Source: Pipra filicauda
Lineage: Eukaryota > Chordata > Aves > Passeriformes > Pipridae
Reading direction: 5' to 3'
DNA: 64,000 nucleotides
NCBI RefSeq assembly: GCF_003945595.2
Contig: NW_024104367.1
Span: 1,815,981 to 1,879,980 of the forward strand
The notes beneath the pieces are model-generated. The model had not been told where the DNA came from. It saw only the letters and a list, made by a program, of their open reading frames with translations, and made no database searches. Shown in pieces: positions 50,364 through 61,383 of the stretch (the stretch's first letter is position 1; every line of letters begins with the position of its first letter). A program made the position numbers and the translations under genes.

Positions 50364-51817
50364 GCAAGGCCACTTTTTTTTTTTGCAGCAAACTTTTGAT
50401 TTTGATTATTTGGAATGATTTTCTATTGTCAGCAAAATTCATCCCTGTGCTAGTCCATTATTTTTGAGATCATGTGCTAATATTTTCAAATGCACAGGTC
50501 TCCTGTCTTCCTGCTGTGTAAAACTGGTAAGAGAGCTGTAATTTTAGAATACTGTAGATTCTCCCGCGGTATCCAAACATGTCTCTCTTTTGAAGCTTTT
50601 CAGTGATCTGTATGTAAAGAATTTGGTGGTTTTCTCTTTGGTCTTCTGCACACAGCTCTCTGCACCATCACATTACAACTGAGAAAGAGCAAGGACTTGA
50701 GTGGGTGTTGAAGTAACCTCCCTTCATCTGCTCTGTGGTTTGTTTTGGTTAGAAGAGAGCGTTCAGTGCTTTCTCAGGTTGGGAGAGATTCGCATCAGCT
50801 CCTCTTTTGGGATTAAATGGACATTTAAGGATGAATCATCATAAGCCTTGAGATATTGCTCATAAATGCAAAATGCCTTTTTTGGGGGGGGGGAATTTAT
50901 GAAGCTGTGCAATGATTTTTTTGCTGCAGCCATTAGTGTGTTGTGAATCTTTAGACAGAAAAATAACAAGCAAAAACTATTGATCATCTGATATTCCCCA
51001 TATTTAGATGCACATAAGTACAATTTCCCTTTGTTGGTTTGCTCTATGGCCCTGGTTGGGCCATCAGAATGAAGTAATGTTGACATGTTTCAGTTTTATG
51101 ATCCCTTTTTTCAAAGCCAGAACTGTCTGATCAGTGCTGCTATATTTAATGCCCTTTGCTGTATTTCCTTAAATTGTAAGATAGTGTATGCTACTGTGAT
51201 GGAATAAAATTTGAGACAACATAATGTATCAAAAGTTTATATTGAAATAGTTTTTATTAGTACTCCACTGATAGATTTTAATGGCCATCGTGTGAGCTGT
51301 TTACCACATACATTGACATATTTACATTGCAGGGGTTTTATTATTTTTTTTGTAAGAGAAAGCCAAATTCTGTCAGTCTGAGGAAGGTTCCTACAGAAAT
51401 GATGGCAGGCAGGGTGCCCTCCCTGGAACACTGTTGTAAGTCAGACTGCTGTGTGATTCTAGCACTTAAACTGCCCACATTTTAAAGTAAACCCCTCTTA
51501 GTGCTTCTACAAAAACTTAACAATAATCGTGAGAACGTTTCTCTGTTATCAGGTAGAGCTGACTACAATTCTGCAGCTGACCATACTCTTCAGAGCCAGA
51601 GCTGTTTGTAATGTTGTAAGTTTATTTGCATTTATTTCTATCACGCCTTGGTGGGTAACGACAACACAGAAAGAAGGTCCAGTTTCCATACGGATTGTCC
51701 ATTGAATTAGCACTCAGGCTTGCTACAGAGCTGAAGCTTCAGGCTTTGCTGGCCTAGCCTTTGCTGCTGCTGTTATCCTCCCAAGCAACAGCACAAATTC
51801 ATTGAATATAAGTTGAA
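50364..51817. other. Unique noncoding DNA, no gene recognised
   Basis: About 1.5 kb. It holds a T-run at 50374-50384 and a G-run at about 50885-50894. The 107-codon minus frame at 50763-51086 is without recognisable features. Confidence 0.6.
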
Positions 51818-52081
51818 GAACAAGGGGACATGGCTTCAAACTGAAAGGGGGAAGGTTTAGATTAGATATTAGGAAGAAATTCTTTCCTGTGAGGGCAGTG
51901 AGGCCCTGGCACAGGTTCCCCAGAGAAGCTGTGGCTGCCCCATCCCTGGAAGTGTTCAAGGCCAGGTTGGATGGGGCTTGGAGCAACCTGGGATAGTGGA
52001 AGGTGTTCCCTGCCCATGGAACAAGATGATCCTTAAGGTTCCTTGCAACCCAAATCACTCTGTGATTCTACTGTTCTGTGA
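51818..52081 (+). mobile_element. CR1 LINE, 3' fragment, plus strand
   Basis: It starts in the end of ORF2/3' UTR (AAGAACAAGGGGACATGGC) and runs through GAAATTCTTTCCTGTGAGG, GAGAAGCTGTGGCTGCCCCA and AACCTGGGATAGTGGAAGG to the tail TGTGATTCTACTGTTCTGTG. It is close to consensus for most of its length, with a small deletion near 52018. The minus frame at 51723-52058 is its antisense shadow. Confidence 0.95.
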
Positions 52082-53164
52082 TAAGTTATGGTGTTCCTGC
52101 AAGTAGATGCAGGGCAGCAGTAACTCAGCCTGTTATTAGCAAGCCATGATATGGTATTTATGGCAGATAATTGACCTTGTGAAGTTAAATTCAATGAATA
52201 TCACAAAATTTCTGACATTTAGCTGTATGCACTGGCTTTTCTTTCATTCTATACTTTTTGTACTAGGAAGGTACAAAACCCTTGGAGACTCGGCTCATTA
52301 GTGTTGGGAGTTGAATTTATATCTTCTTGGAAGTAAAGAAAAAATAAAAAAGAATGTGTGAAATATTGTTAATGCAAAAATTTGTTTTACGTGACTGGTC
52401 ATTAGACAAACATCCCCCTGGGTTTTGAAGACTGGTACATTTCTTAGAGTTTTGGCACAGAGGAACTCCAGATTTTGAAGTTTATTAAATCAATATAACA
52501 CCGTAGCTAAAGCTTGAGAGCTCTACTATAATGTGAAATGGCATGGAATATTTCATTGGCTGTCCACTGAAATTGTTCAGGAAATCTGGTAGTAATCACA
52601 CACCATCATGACTCACTTCAGGGAAATGGCAACTGCTGTTTGTGTTTGCATCGAGGATGTATTCTATGAGCTTCTTCTGTGTACTTGGTCCTTTCACTAA
52701 CACATAATTGCTAATGCATTTGGCTACTCTCCCCAGTGCTGGAGGTTGGATTGTAACAGAATTAATAAGCTTGGCAGGATTTTGGACTGATGATCTGTGA
52801 AGGTTTTGCAGAAGATAGTCTTGAAGCAGGCAGGGGTTTATTCCCCAGTTGCTTCTTCCTCTTGTAATGATGCTGGTTCTGTCCTTTCTCTTCTTCAAGT
52901 TGTGATCTCTCAGCTTTGAGGGGCTTTTGAAAGAAGAGTCTGTGCTGGATTTGCAGGGGAGAAGCTTCAGTAATACTTCTGAACTCCACTAAGAAAAATT
53001 TAAACAGTACATAAAACCATGAAAAGTGTTTTTATAGATTTAATAGGAAGACAGTGCAATCATGGTATATTTTTTAGACATTGAAATCAAGACATGGCTC
53101 ATTAAAGAGGTGCAGAGACAAATTAGTGATGACACCTTTCTGACAAGGTAACGTTTGTCACTTT

Positions 53165-53210
53165 GTAATGAACAATTGAAAAATTTATAGCTTTTAGAGC
53201 TGTTCATTAC
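53165..53210. repeat. 10-bp perfect inverted repeat
   Basis: GTAATGAACA at 53165-53174 and TGTTCATTAC at 53201-53210, with a 26-base AT-rich spacer. It could form a hairpin or be a palindromic factor site pair. No transposon body is associated with it. Confidence 0.8.
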
Positions 53211-53486
53211 TCTATAGACTGAGACTTGTGAAATCCTTGTAGTGCTGCAGGTCAGGCAGACGGGTTGCTGTGGATGTGATTGCTGTTACAGAAGCAGTTG
53301 GCACTTTTCTTCCCAGCCCTATTAGCAGTTCTTTTCCAGCCCTTTCACTCTTCTGTTTACTCAGTTACCGGTAGCTGAGTTGGCAGCTCTTGTTTCCCAG
53401 AGCCCAGTGCAGAATTCTGTGGCTGCAGAATTTATTCTAAATTTACTTTCAAATGCTCTCAAGTTCTTTGTTTCTGTTCTGGGTTG

Positions 53487-53508
53487 TTTTTTTTTTTTTT
53501 TTTTTTTT
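53487..53508. repeat. Poly(T) tract of 22 bases
   Basis: An uninterrupted T run, the longest mononucleotide tract in the window and probably length-variable. The Phe run it gives in the frame starting at 53484 is an artefact. Confidence 0.9.
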
Positions 53509-54179
53509 CACTTCTCACCAGTCTCGTTGCAGAGCTGTGGTTAACCAACCTCGCAGAACTCGCTGAAAGTGGTCCTGTGTTGAGAACAGCAGCAGTGAGG
53601 CAAGTGGGAATGGCCTCTACTGGATATGCCTATTACCACAAATTGAAATCACAGCTTGGAGTGATTTCCACGCTTCTGGGGGAGGTTACTCATTTCTGGT
53701 ACTGCAGAATCATCCCTGCAGTGAACAGGATGGCAGGAAAGCATGTGCTTTTCTAGAAAGTAGTTTCCTAAAAATACTTTGTCTTGCTCCAGACTGTGAG
53801 CAACGTGAACAAGGAAGAAGGGTAAGACAAGTGAAGAGGATGCTACTGTATTATCTTTACCATCCTTCAAATCACAAAACCTGAATACTGAGTTGTGCAG
53901 TAAGATTCTGCAAGTATTTCCAATATAGATTGGTTTGAAAAAGAGGTCCACAGCACTTTATCAATGAAAGGTTCTTGGAGTAAGAGATGCTGGCTAATCA
54001 AAGGGGAATCTCTAAAATCCTGGTAAAAAACCTCACTGTGATTATACCATTTGGTTGCATTGCTGTAATGTACAGATAAGTGTTTAGAAAGTAATTTAAA
54101 GTAATAAAAAGCCAGCATTTTCAAATCTATAGTTAGCTTATAGTTGCCTGGGTAAATAAATAATTGAAAGCCTAAATAA

Positions 54180-54440
54180 ATAAACAGCTTTCAGTGAAGC
54201 TAATCCCAGTGGCTTCCATAAACTCAATAATAGTTGTGGCTAAATGCAGCTCCATGTCATTACAGGTGACTTGGACTCCTTAATTTATTAAATTCCAAAC
54301 CTCAGAGAAGATTCAGCACTTAATAATGTAATTGCAGGGCTGGATGAAATTAGTTTGCACTTGCATATTATTTTTTCCCCCCCCTAATAAATTCAGAAAT
54401 TAGTAACTACAGCATATCCAAAGACCCTCAGGAAAAAATA
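54180..54440. other. Candidate conserved noncoding element
   Basis: The block includes AAGCTAATCCCAGTGG (OTX/PITX-like TAATCC), AGCACTTAATAATGTAATTG, GATGAAATTAGTTTGCAC, TTGCATATTA (octamer-like) and GAAATTAGTAACTACAGC. The words are varied and not repetitive, apart from a C8 at about 54377-54384. This is among the most enhancer-like parts of the window by eye. Confidence 0.28.
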
Positions 54441-54639
54441 TCCTGAGGAATAGAGCTCTATAGCATGGGGTGTGCTTATTTAGTTTCTGGCTTATAGTGT
54501 ATTCAGCAGTGGTTTTCTCAGAATTTTCTGGGGCTTCTCCACCAGACTTTAGGTAAAGAGAAGATAGATTTTTGAATTAGGAGAAGTATGTAAAGACTGG
54601 AGGGAGGGATTTTTCATGAATTTTATCAGGATGACTATG

Positions 54640-54800
54640 CATTTAGGCATAGATATTAGAGCCAGCGCTTGCAGAAAGCTGCTAAATTTGCCAAGAAGCA
54701 TTACCAATTAACATCGTTAATTAACAAGAAGCTGTGTTAAAATTAGTTGGGGAGGGGGAAAAGAGTGAATTGTAATTAGAAAAAGAAATCACAGCTGCTC
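54640..54800. other. Candidate conserved noncoding element
   Basis: It contains CCAATTAAC, a palindromic TTAATTAA at 54717-54724, GTTAAAATTAGTTGG and GTAATTAGAAAAAG, with the CpG-bearing GCCAGCGCTTGCAG upstream. The homeodomain words lie within 90 bases of each other. It sits 200 bases from the previous candidate, and the two could form one regulatory module. Confidence 0.28.
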
Positions 54801-57800
54801 TTTTGAGAAGTGGTGGGGAAGTTTGCAGGTCTGGCTGTTGGAAGAAGCACTGCATTGCGGCTCTGCCTTGTTCATTCATTACATTCTCGGTTTTCTAGGA
54901 AAGAGCTCTTTGGTGTTATGTATCAGGGTTTCCAAGCAATATTGACCACCCTAATCAAATCTAACTTCTGCAGGCTAACATACTACTAAAAAAAAAAAGT
55001 ATTTTTTTCAGAATTTCTCAGAAAGGTGAGTCTCTGAGTGTGTCTTGAGCATTTAGTGTTCAAGAAATTATGCTGATTTTCTCCAGTTAAGGTTTTGGAT
55101 CCTGCTGAGTAGAATTTGCTCAAAGAAAAATGCCACCTTCCCCAGCTTCTGTTGCCCTGCATGCTGTTACTAAGCAAAGAGGAAAAATCAAGGCATTTAT
55201 CTTTGCAAATTGAAATGAGTTTCAAACTAGAAATATTTGAAAGTTCCTAATGAAGTAGCGAATGTCTTACACATACTATTTTATTTTCCCAATGAAAAAT
55301 GAACTGCGGTTAATTCAGTAGGTTCCTGAATAGGCCTGATGTGAGTCCAGGGAATTTTCAGCTCCTTCTCCAGTATATTTATTTCAAAAATAGAATTGGG
55401 CATGTGGGTTAGGATGTGTGAATCAAGCTTGAATCTTAGGTTAACCATGGCACAATGAGACACTCAATCAATAGTCTGCATTACCAATGTTTTGGTGGGA
55501 CAGCCACTCCTATGGTGGTATAGAGGAGATATAGTTTATCCTGTCAAAAATTGTCCTTTCTTGACTGTTGTAATTAAACTTTTCCACAAAAGGTACCAAA
55601 CTTGCATAGAAAAGCATCCTCTTATCCCTGTTTTCTGCACACAGGGGAAAGGATTTCCTGCTATGCCCTATAGTCAGCGTTATAATAAGAACCATTCATC
55701 TTCAAGAGAAGGCAAGTTCCAGCCTTGTTGTTGAGGCAGAAACTCGATCAATAGAAGGGCAAGAGACCTGGACAAACGATGGTTCCTCTAGCCAGTGCTG
55801 TTTCGACTATTGTGAGGTGAGATAGTCCAGGTTTAGGTGGTCAGGGCTATCAGGTTTCCTCTCTCACGTGCAATTCATCATCAAAATTGAAGCAAATTCA
55901 AATCCTGTGCTCCATTTACATTACCTTCTGGCCTCTGTTCCTATTGGAAGTGTGTTATGTGAGTAACCTAAGGTGTAACAGCAGGTGTTTGTGCCAGGGG
56001 AGACCAAGGAGCGAGGATAGACCAGGTTAGACAGGCTACCAACTGATATGTTTTAAAGATGTGCTGGCAAATGTTTTGCAGGATAGTTTAGGTCACACAC
56101 TGTGATAAGAGATGTGGCCCAGCCACCAAAGGCAGAGTCTATGCCCTGTCAGTTTATGAATAATTTAGGAACTCTCTTGTAGATCTGGAGACCCGTGAAG
56201 AGCTCTGGTTACTGTACTTAAGTCTGTGGTACACAAATGAGAAGTTGTCTACTGTCTCTGTGGCTCCTGTGAAGTCCACACGTAGTGGTGAAACTAGCTT
56301 GGTGTCTTATAAACACCTTAAGTCTTATTACTTATTGTTCTGGTTGCATTCAAGAAAGGTTAGAAGAGATAATATTTTTACTCCTAAAAAAAAAAGATTT
56401 GCTCTTTAGTTTAAAATAACATTTATTTGACTTTTTAATGCAGTCAATACATCCTGAAAAGGTCTGTATGTACAAGCAGTTCTATTTAAGGATTATTAGA
56501 AGTTACATTAATAGCAAGTCTGGTAGGTTCTGCTTCCCATTCTCCATTAGAAATCATGATCCTTTGTTTTTGCTGACATAATTACCTCCATATGAGCCAG
56601 TTCTAACAAGGCAGAATTAAGCATTCACATTATAAATGAGCAGCAGGAACAGATGGACTCAGAAAATCGTCAGGTTTCATGCAAATATCAGTAAAGGTGA
56701 TTACTAAAGCAGGAAAAGCATTTGGCTCATATGTTCCTTTGTATTAATAAAGACTGCCTAACTGGAAAAGGCATGAGGCCAGTTGAAGGTCTGGAAAGTG
56801 AGATGTTCTGCTTCTGCACGTTACAAAGCCGAGTTTTGGATTGAGAGAAGATGACACTGCCCTGTGTGGTGTCACACTGCCAGGCCCAATACTAAAATTT
56901 GTAATCTTTGGTTTAATTTAAGGGCTGGAAACATTACATTTCATCCAGTGAAACAGATACTGAGCTGAGGAGCTTAACTTAGATGAAAACACTGCTGTGA
57001 CTGGGTAGGGTGGGGTTGGAACCCTTTTAGCCCGAGTTTCAGTTTTCTGGTTTGTGAACCTCCACTTGCAGATTCCCCTGGCTATGAACCTTCCTCCTGT
57101 GCCTCTCTCCTTTCTCCTCCTGATGGTATCAGCTTTGCACTGGCTGTTTGGTGGTGATACTGGTGCACTCCCATATTTCTCTGTACCATGTGGCTCTGTG
57201 CCCTTTGGTAGATCTGTTTGTCCTGCAACCATCAAGAGCCAGAGAGGAGAGCAGCAGCAGATAGGAAGCAGCTGGAGTGTGTGTATCACACGTGTAGCAC
57301 GTCTGTGTATTCCTCTCCAGGATTTGTACATCATGTAGCATTTGCATGTTCACTCGCAGGTCTCTGGACTCTCTGGGATATCAGCACACATTTGGATGTT
57401 GTTTTTGTGTGCTCCACGGGTGCTGTGGAATTGCTGCCCATGGAGTTAATGTGCACATGCACTGTAGGTCTAATTTCTGGACAGCCAAGTCGAGTCTGTA
57501 GCTCAGTCTTGTCTCTCAACTATCTAGAAAAATACCCCAGAATTTGTCTGAACATCATTTCCTAGCAGAGATATCTGGGAAAACCTAGTCAGTCCTTCTA
57601 AATCAGAAGGTTAAGGCTGCCGCCCCCTTTTTCTCACATGCTCAGAGCTGCTAAGAGTCACAGCAATGTAGACATGTATTTTTTTGTGGGGGATACTCAG
57701 TGTATGTGTAAAAAGCTATATTTACCCTGAAAACAAGAATGATTTCCCAGTCAGATAAAGCACTGTATGGAAAGGCATTCAATGACTTTTTCTCTTGTTC

Positions 57801-60800
57801 TTTATTTACTAATGAATGAACACTTGGAAGAAAATAATTCTTCACTTAAAATTCAGTTGTGAATATCAGAAATGCTCATTGCTCCAAGTAAGTCCTTGGG
57901 CAGAGTGAGGTGATACAGTAAGATCTTTGGTGGAACTGACTTTACCATTGAATGTTTTAGGTTTAACTTCCTAGAAGAAAGTCTCTTGTGTCTATCTGAC
58001 TTCTGTATGTGTTTCAAGATCTTAATGTGGAGTCTTGTGATGAATTCAGACAGGCCTTTGAAAAATAATACTCTGGTGTATTTGCATCGCTTGTTATCTT
58101 TGATTCACTTCATAATTCGGTACATTTACATTTACTTATTTTTTCTTTCACTTAATAATATTTTTTCTCCTCAGTATTAACAACAGATACTAAACCTTGG
58201 CTGTAACCTTGCTTTCCTTAGTTTTGCTGTAACCATTAAGACTTCTGGCCAGGGCCCACTCTTGTTTTTTTTTTTTACAGTCTGCTCTGGGAGGACAGAC
58301 TTTGTCTGCTAGAACCAAAGCCTCGTGCATTTCACTTAGCTCTTGATCGATTTTGTTGCTGCTCGCTCTTGCTACTGTATTGAAATTGTATTTTTATTGT
58401 TGTAAGCTCCTGTGTGCTGTGGTGGTTGGCAATCTAGAAATGTGTTAAATAATATTGATTTATTCTTTTTCCCACCTGGCAAGAATCTTATTCTACTCTA
58501 TCTCTGATACTATTTAAAGTATCATTTACTGGTTTTATTTTCTTTTTTATTTATGACTGAGCATCTTGCAGAGCAAGGGGCAATCACAGTGCCTGGAGAT
58601 AAGTCCTGAGAGAGAGGGAGCTTATAAGAATATGCCTTCCAATTCTGGTGCTAGCTGCCTTTATGCAGCAACAAGATGAGTTTCCATATTGTGTTCTTTT
58701 GACATCATTAAATAGTTGGTTTGTGTCAGAAAAATAAAAATTATTTTGCTTTTCAATGCAGTGTGTATAACCTGTGGGTGTCTTGGCAAATCAACTTTCA
58801 GAATGCATCTGGGTGATTAAACTGTTGTTTCTAAAAGTGGTTTTCATTGCAGCTATTAAGGGAGCACGATTGCCTTTTCAGTTATGGTAATTGTCTCTTT
58901 CTGTTGAGATTTGTCTTGCAATAAGAGTGGGAGGTCAGTTTTAAACAAAAAGAGGTTAATATGGTGGTTTATTGTCACCATTTATTTGTTTCACTTTTGC
59001 TCTGTACAGATTTGCGAAACTTTTGAGTTGTTTCCGGCCACAAAATGTTTCTTTAATAAATAGTGCTTCAATCCCAAAGTTCACACAACTGTTGAAGTGT
59101 TTCATTTTGAAGCTTCAGACCTCAAGTCAGGCTGCTATGGCATCTCCTTGGAAGCTCTGTGCATGTGTGAGAGGAAGAGGGTGGCTGTTTTTGTTGAAAA
59201 GGTGTCTTTATTTTAAAATTCTGAACACAAACTTGCAGGAGAAATTTCCTAAGCATGGAAAAATACCAGCAGTTCTTTTTTCTATTACAAAAGTCTGTAT
59301 CTTGCTGTATGGAAAGAGGTAAAAAGAGAAATAATTCACCTCCTTCTGATGAATTGCCTTTCTATGTGGGAAGGTAAGGATAGAAAAGGGGAGTTTGGAG
59401 ACTGCTTGGAAACCCCTCGGTGGGGGGCATGAGCACTCACATTTTTCAGTTGATTTTCACTCTGTGGAGACTGGTGAAACCTGACCTTGGATCCAGTTAT
59501 CCATAATTTGCAGTCGTAGTTAGGTGAATGCATGAATTTCAAAGGGAATGGCACAATATGAATGTTCACTGCGGACAAAAATAAAGCAGCCCTTATTTAT
59601 GAAGTCCAGATTGAATTGCTGGTATGACTGAAGTATTAACTGTTTGTTTAAAGGGTATTAGTCTCGATAATAATAACAACAACATAGTTTGAATTGTTAC
59701 ACACATACTCTCTATGTATGTATAAATAGAATCCTTACTGTTACACTAATCCTTCTCTTCCCTTTCTGGGTTGTGAGGCTGATGGTCCCCATGTTCCTGA
59801 AGAAGCAGCCAGTGGTTACATCATGTTAGTGGCATCCTCCAGTTCTTCAGGCCACTTGAGGCTGGTTTTGGGTTTTCTGATACTCTTTTCCTCCTTACTC
59901 TTTCTTAATTGTTGTACACTGCACAGTACAGCTGTATTTGCTGTATGGGGTGTATTTTGCATATGTTAGCTGCATACATTGGATATGTGTTTGATCTCTT
60001 TGATATTCCTCAAGGTGCTTTTCCCACTCTCAAGTCTGCATTTGGTAAATTGTTTATGGCTCTGAGTCTCCAGCATCAGCCTGTGGCCTTTTTCCTACCA
60101 TAGCCTTTGTCCTCCACACCATATCCCATGTCCCAGCTTTCAAAGGCCTCTGCTGTCATACCAGGCCTGTGTTGTTCCATGCTATATCACTGTAATAAAA
60201 ACTACTGTGTAAATACTCATATTCGTGAATGCTTCACTTTAGCCCAAGCAATTACTTGCTGTGGTTATAAAACACAAAGATAAGTGAAACAAATTAAGCC
60301 TAGCTAACTGTTTAGTAGGAAATTAGGTGATAAACTAGACAAGCTAAAACAAAGCTTTGTGGAGCCCAAGACAAGTTGAGATGGACTTTCCTGGGCTGCA
60401 GGACTATGATGGTCAAAGGGAAAAATATTTACATTGCATATGGAAAATTGGACTGTCTCTAAAAAAAAAGGAGTTTTCCCAGGCAGTTTTGGATGTGAAT
60501 TACATTGATAATTTTGGATCTCATCAGTAACAGCAGTAGTTGTTGCCTTTTTTCAGTGTGCAGACCACTTTGAGACGTACTACTGTGAGTGTTTTTCCTC
60601 ACTACTTCCAGAACCTGTTTCTGTAATAAGGACTACATGGAAAAGTGAAGCTAGAAAGGAAATTTCCCCTCTGAATTGACTGTAGGTACAGCAGTAGACT
60701 CAGTTGTTTAGGGGAGTGAAGCCAAGGATGCTGAAAACCCCAGCCAGGATTCCACTCCATCTTTTGCCAGTCCAGCTGATGTCTCTTAGGGAGAGCACAA

Positions 60801-61232
60801 GGAAAGTGGAGCAGCACCTTTACTGCAAACACTTGGGGTCTTCCCAAAAACAGCAGTTTGTTTCAAAGTCATTTATGTGTCTTTCCTGTCCTGGAAGGAG
60901 ATAAACCTTGTCCTGTCATCCTTGCAGTGGCCATACTCTGAGACACCCACTGTTGGGAAGCCTTGGCCCAGTGCTGCCTGAATTTATTCCCGGCCTTAAT
61001 CTATTTCAGCTACTGAGGTTGACATTTGTTTCTTTTTCATACAATTTCCCTGAATTTCTCTATATAAACAAACTCTCAGATCTCCAGAGTACGTTTTGGA
61101 TTTGAAAATTAAGGAAGCCTTTGTGCTTCCCTCCTCTGGGGTAGTCCCTGGCACCATGAACAGTAACTGTGGGCAAATTCTTACCACATCCAGTCTTGTG
61201 TTTTAAAATTTGCGTTGCTTCATAACACAGAC

Positions 61233-61383
61233 ATCATAGAACCATAGTGTGGTTTAGACCCTGCTTGAGCAGCAAGGTTGGACTACGTGACCCACTGTGG
61301 TCCTTTCCAGCCTTACCTATTCTGATTCCATAGACCAGGTCGCTCAAAACCCCATCCAACCTGACCTTAAACACTTCCAGTGT
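61233..61383. mobile_element. Rearranged CR1 composite (minus - plus - minus)
   Basis: The left 23 bases (TCATAGAACCATAGTGTGG) are a CR1 3' tail in antisense. Bases 61256-61330 are a CR1 3' end in sense (AGACCCTGCTTGAGCAGC, then GGTTGGACTACGTGACCC, ending CCTATTCTGATTCC). From 61331 the antisense CR1 resumes (TAGACCAGGTCGCTCAAAAC to TTAAACACTTCCAG). The antisense copy lacks the 70 or so bases that should lie between its two pieces. This is therefore not a simple nested insertion. Confidence 0.8.

Larger units (their letters stand above)
52082..61232. other. Unique noncoding DNA, no gene recognised
   Basis: About 9.2 kb. Frames at 52596-52898 (100 codons, minus), 56918-57334 (138, minus) and 58972-59322 (116, plus) lack domains, and the 57-kb frames are open on both strands, which argues for composition. 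It also contains a 10-bp inverted repeat (53165-53210), a T22 tract (53487-53508) and two possible conserved blocks (54180-54440 and 54640-54800), listed separately. Confidence 0.55.

Noticed and set aside
49711..50418. 235-codon plus frame, with further long frames on both strands
   Set aside because: It lies in the GC-rich minisatellite-like part of the second LTR and runs past the LTR end; many phases are open at once, which indicates composition rather than coding.
51723..52058. 111-codon minus frame
   Set aside because: Antisense of the CR1 fragment at 51818-52081.
56918..57353. Overlapping 138-codon minus and 94- to 115-codon plus frames
   Set aside because: Open on both strands and in several phases at once, as expected from local base composition.
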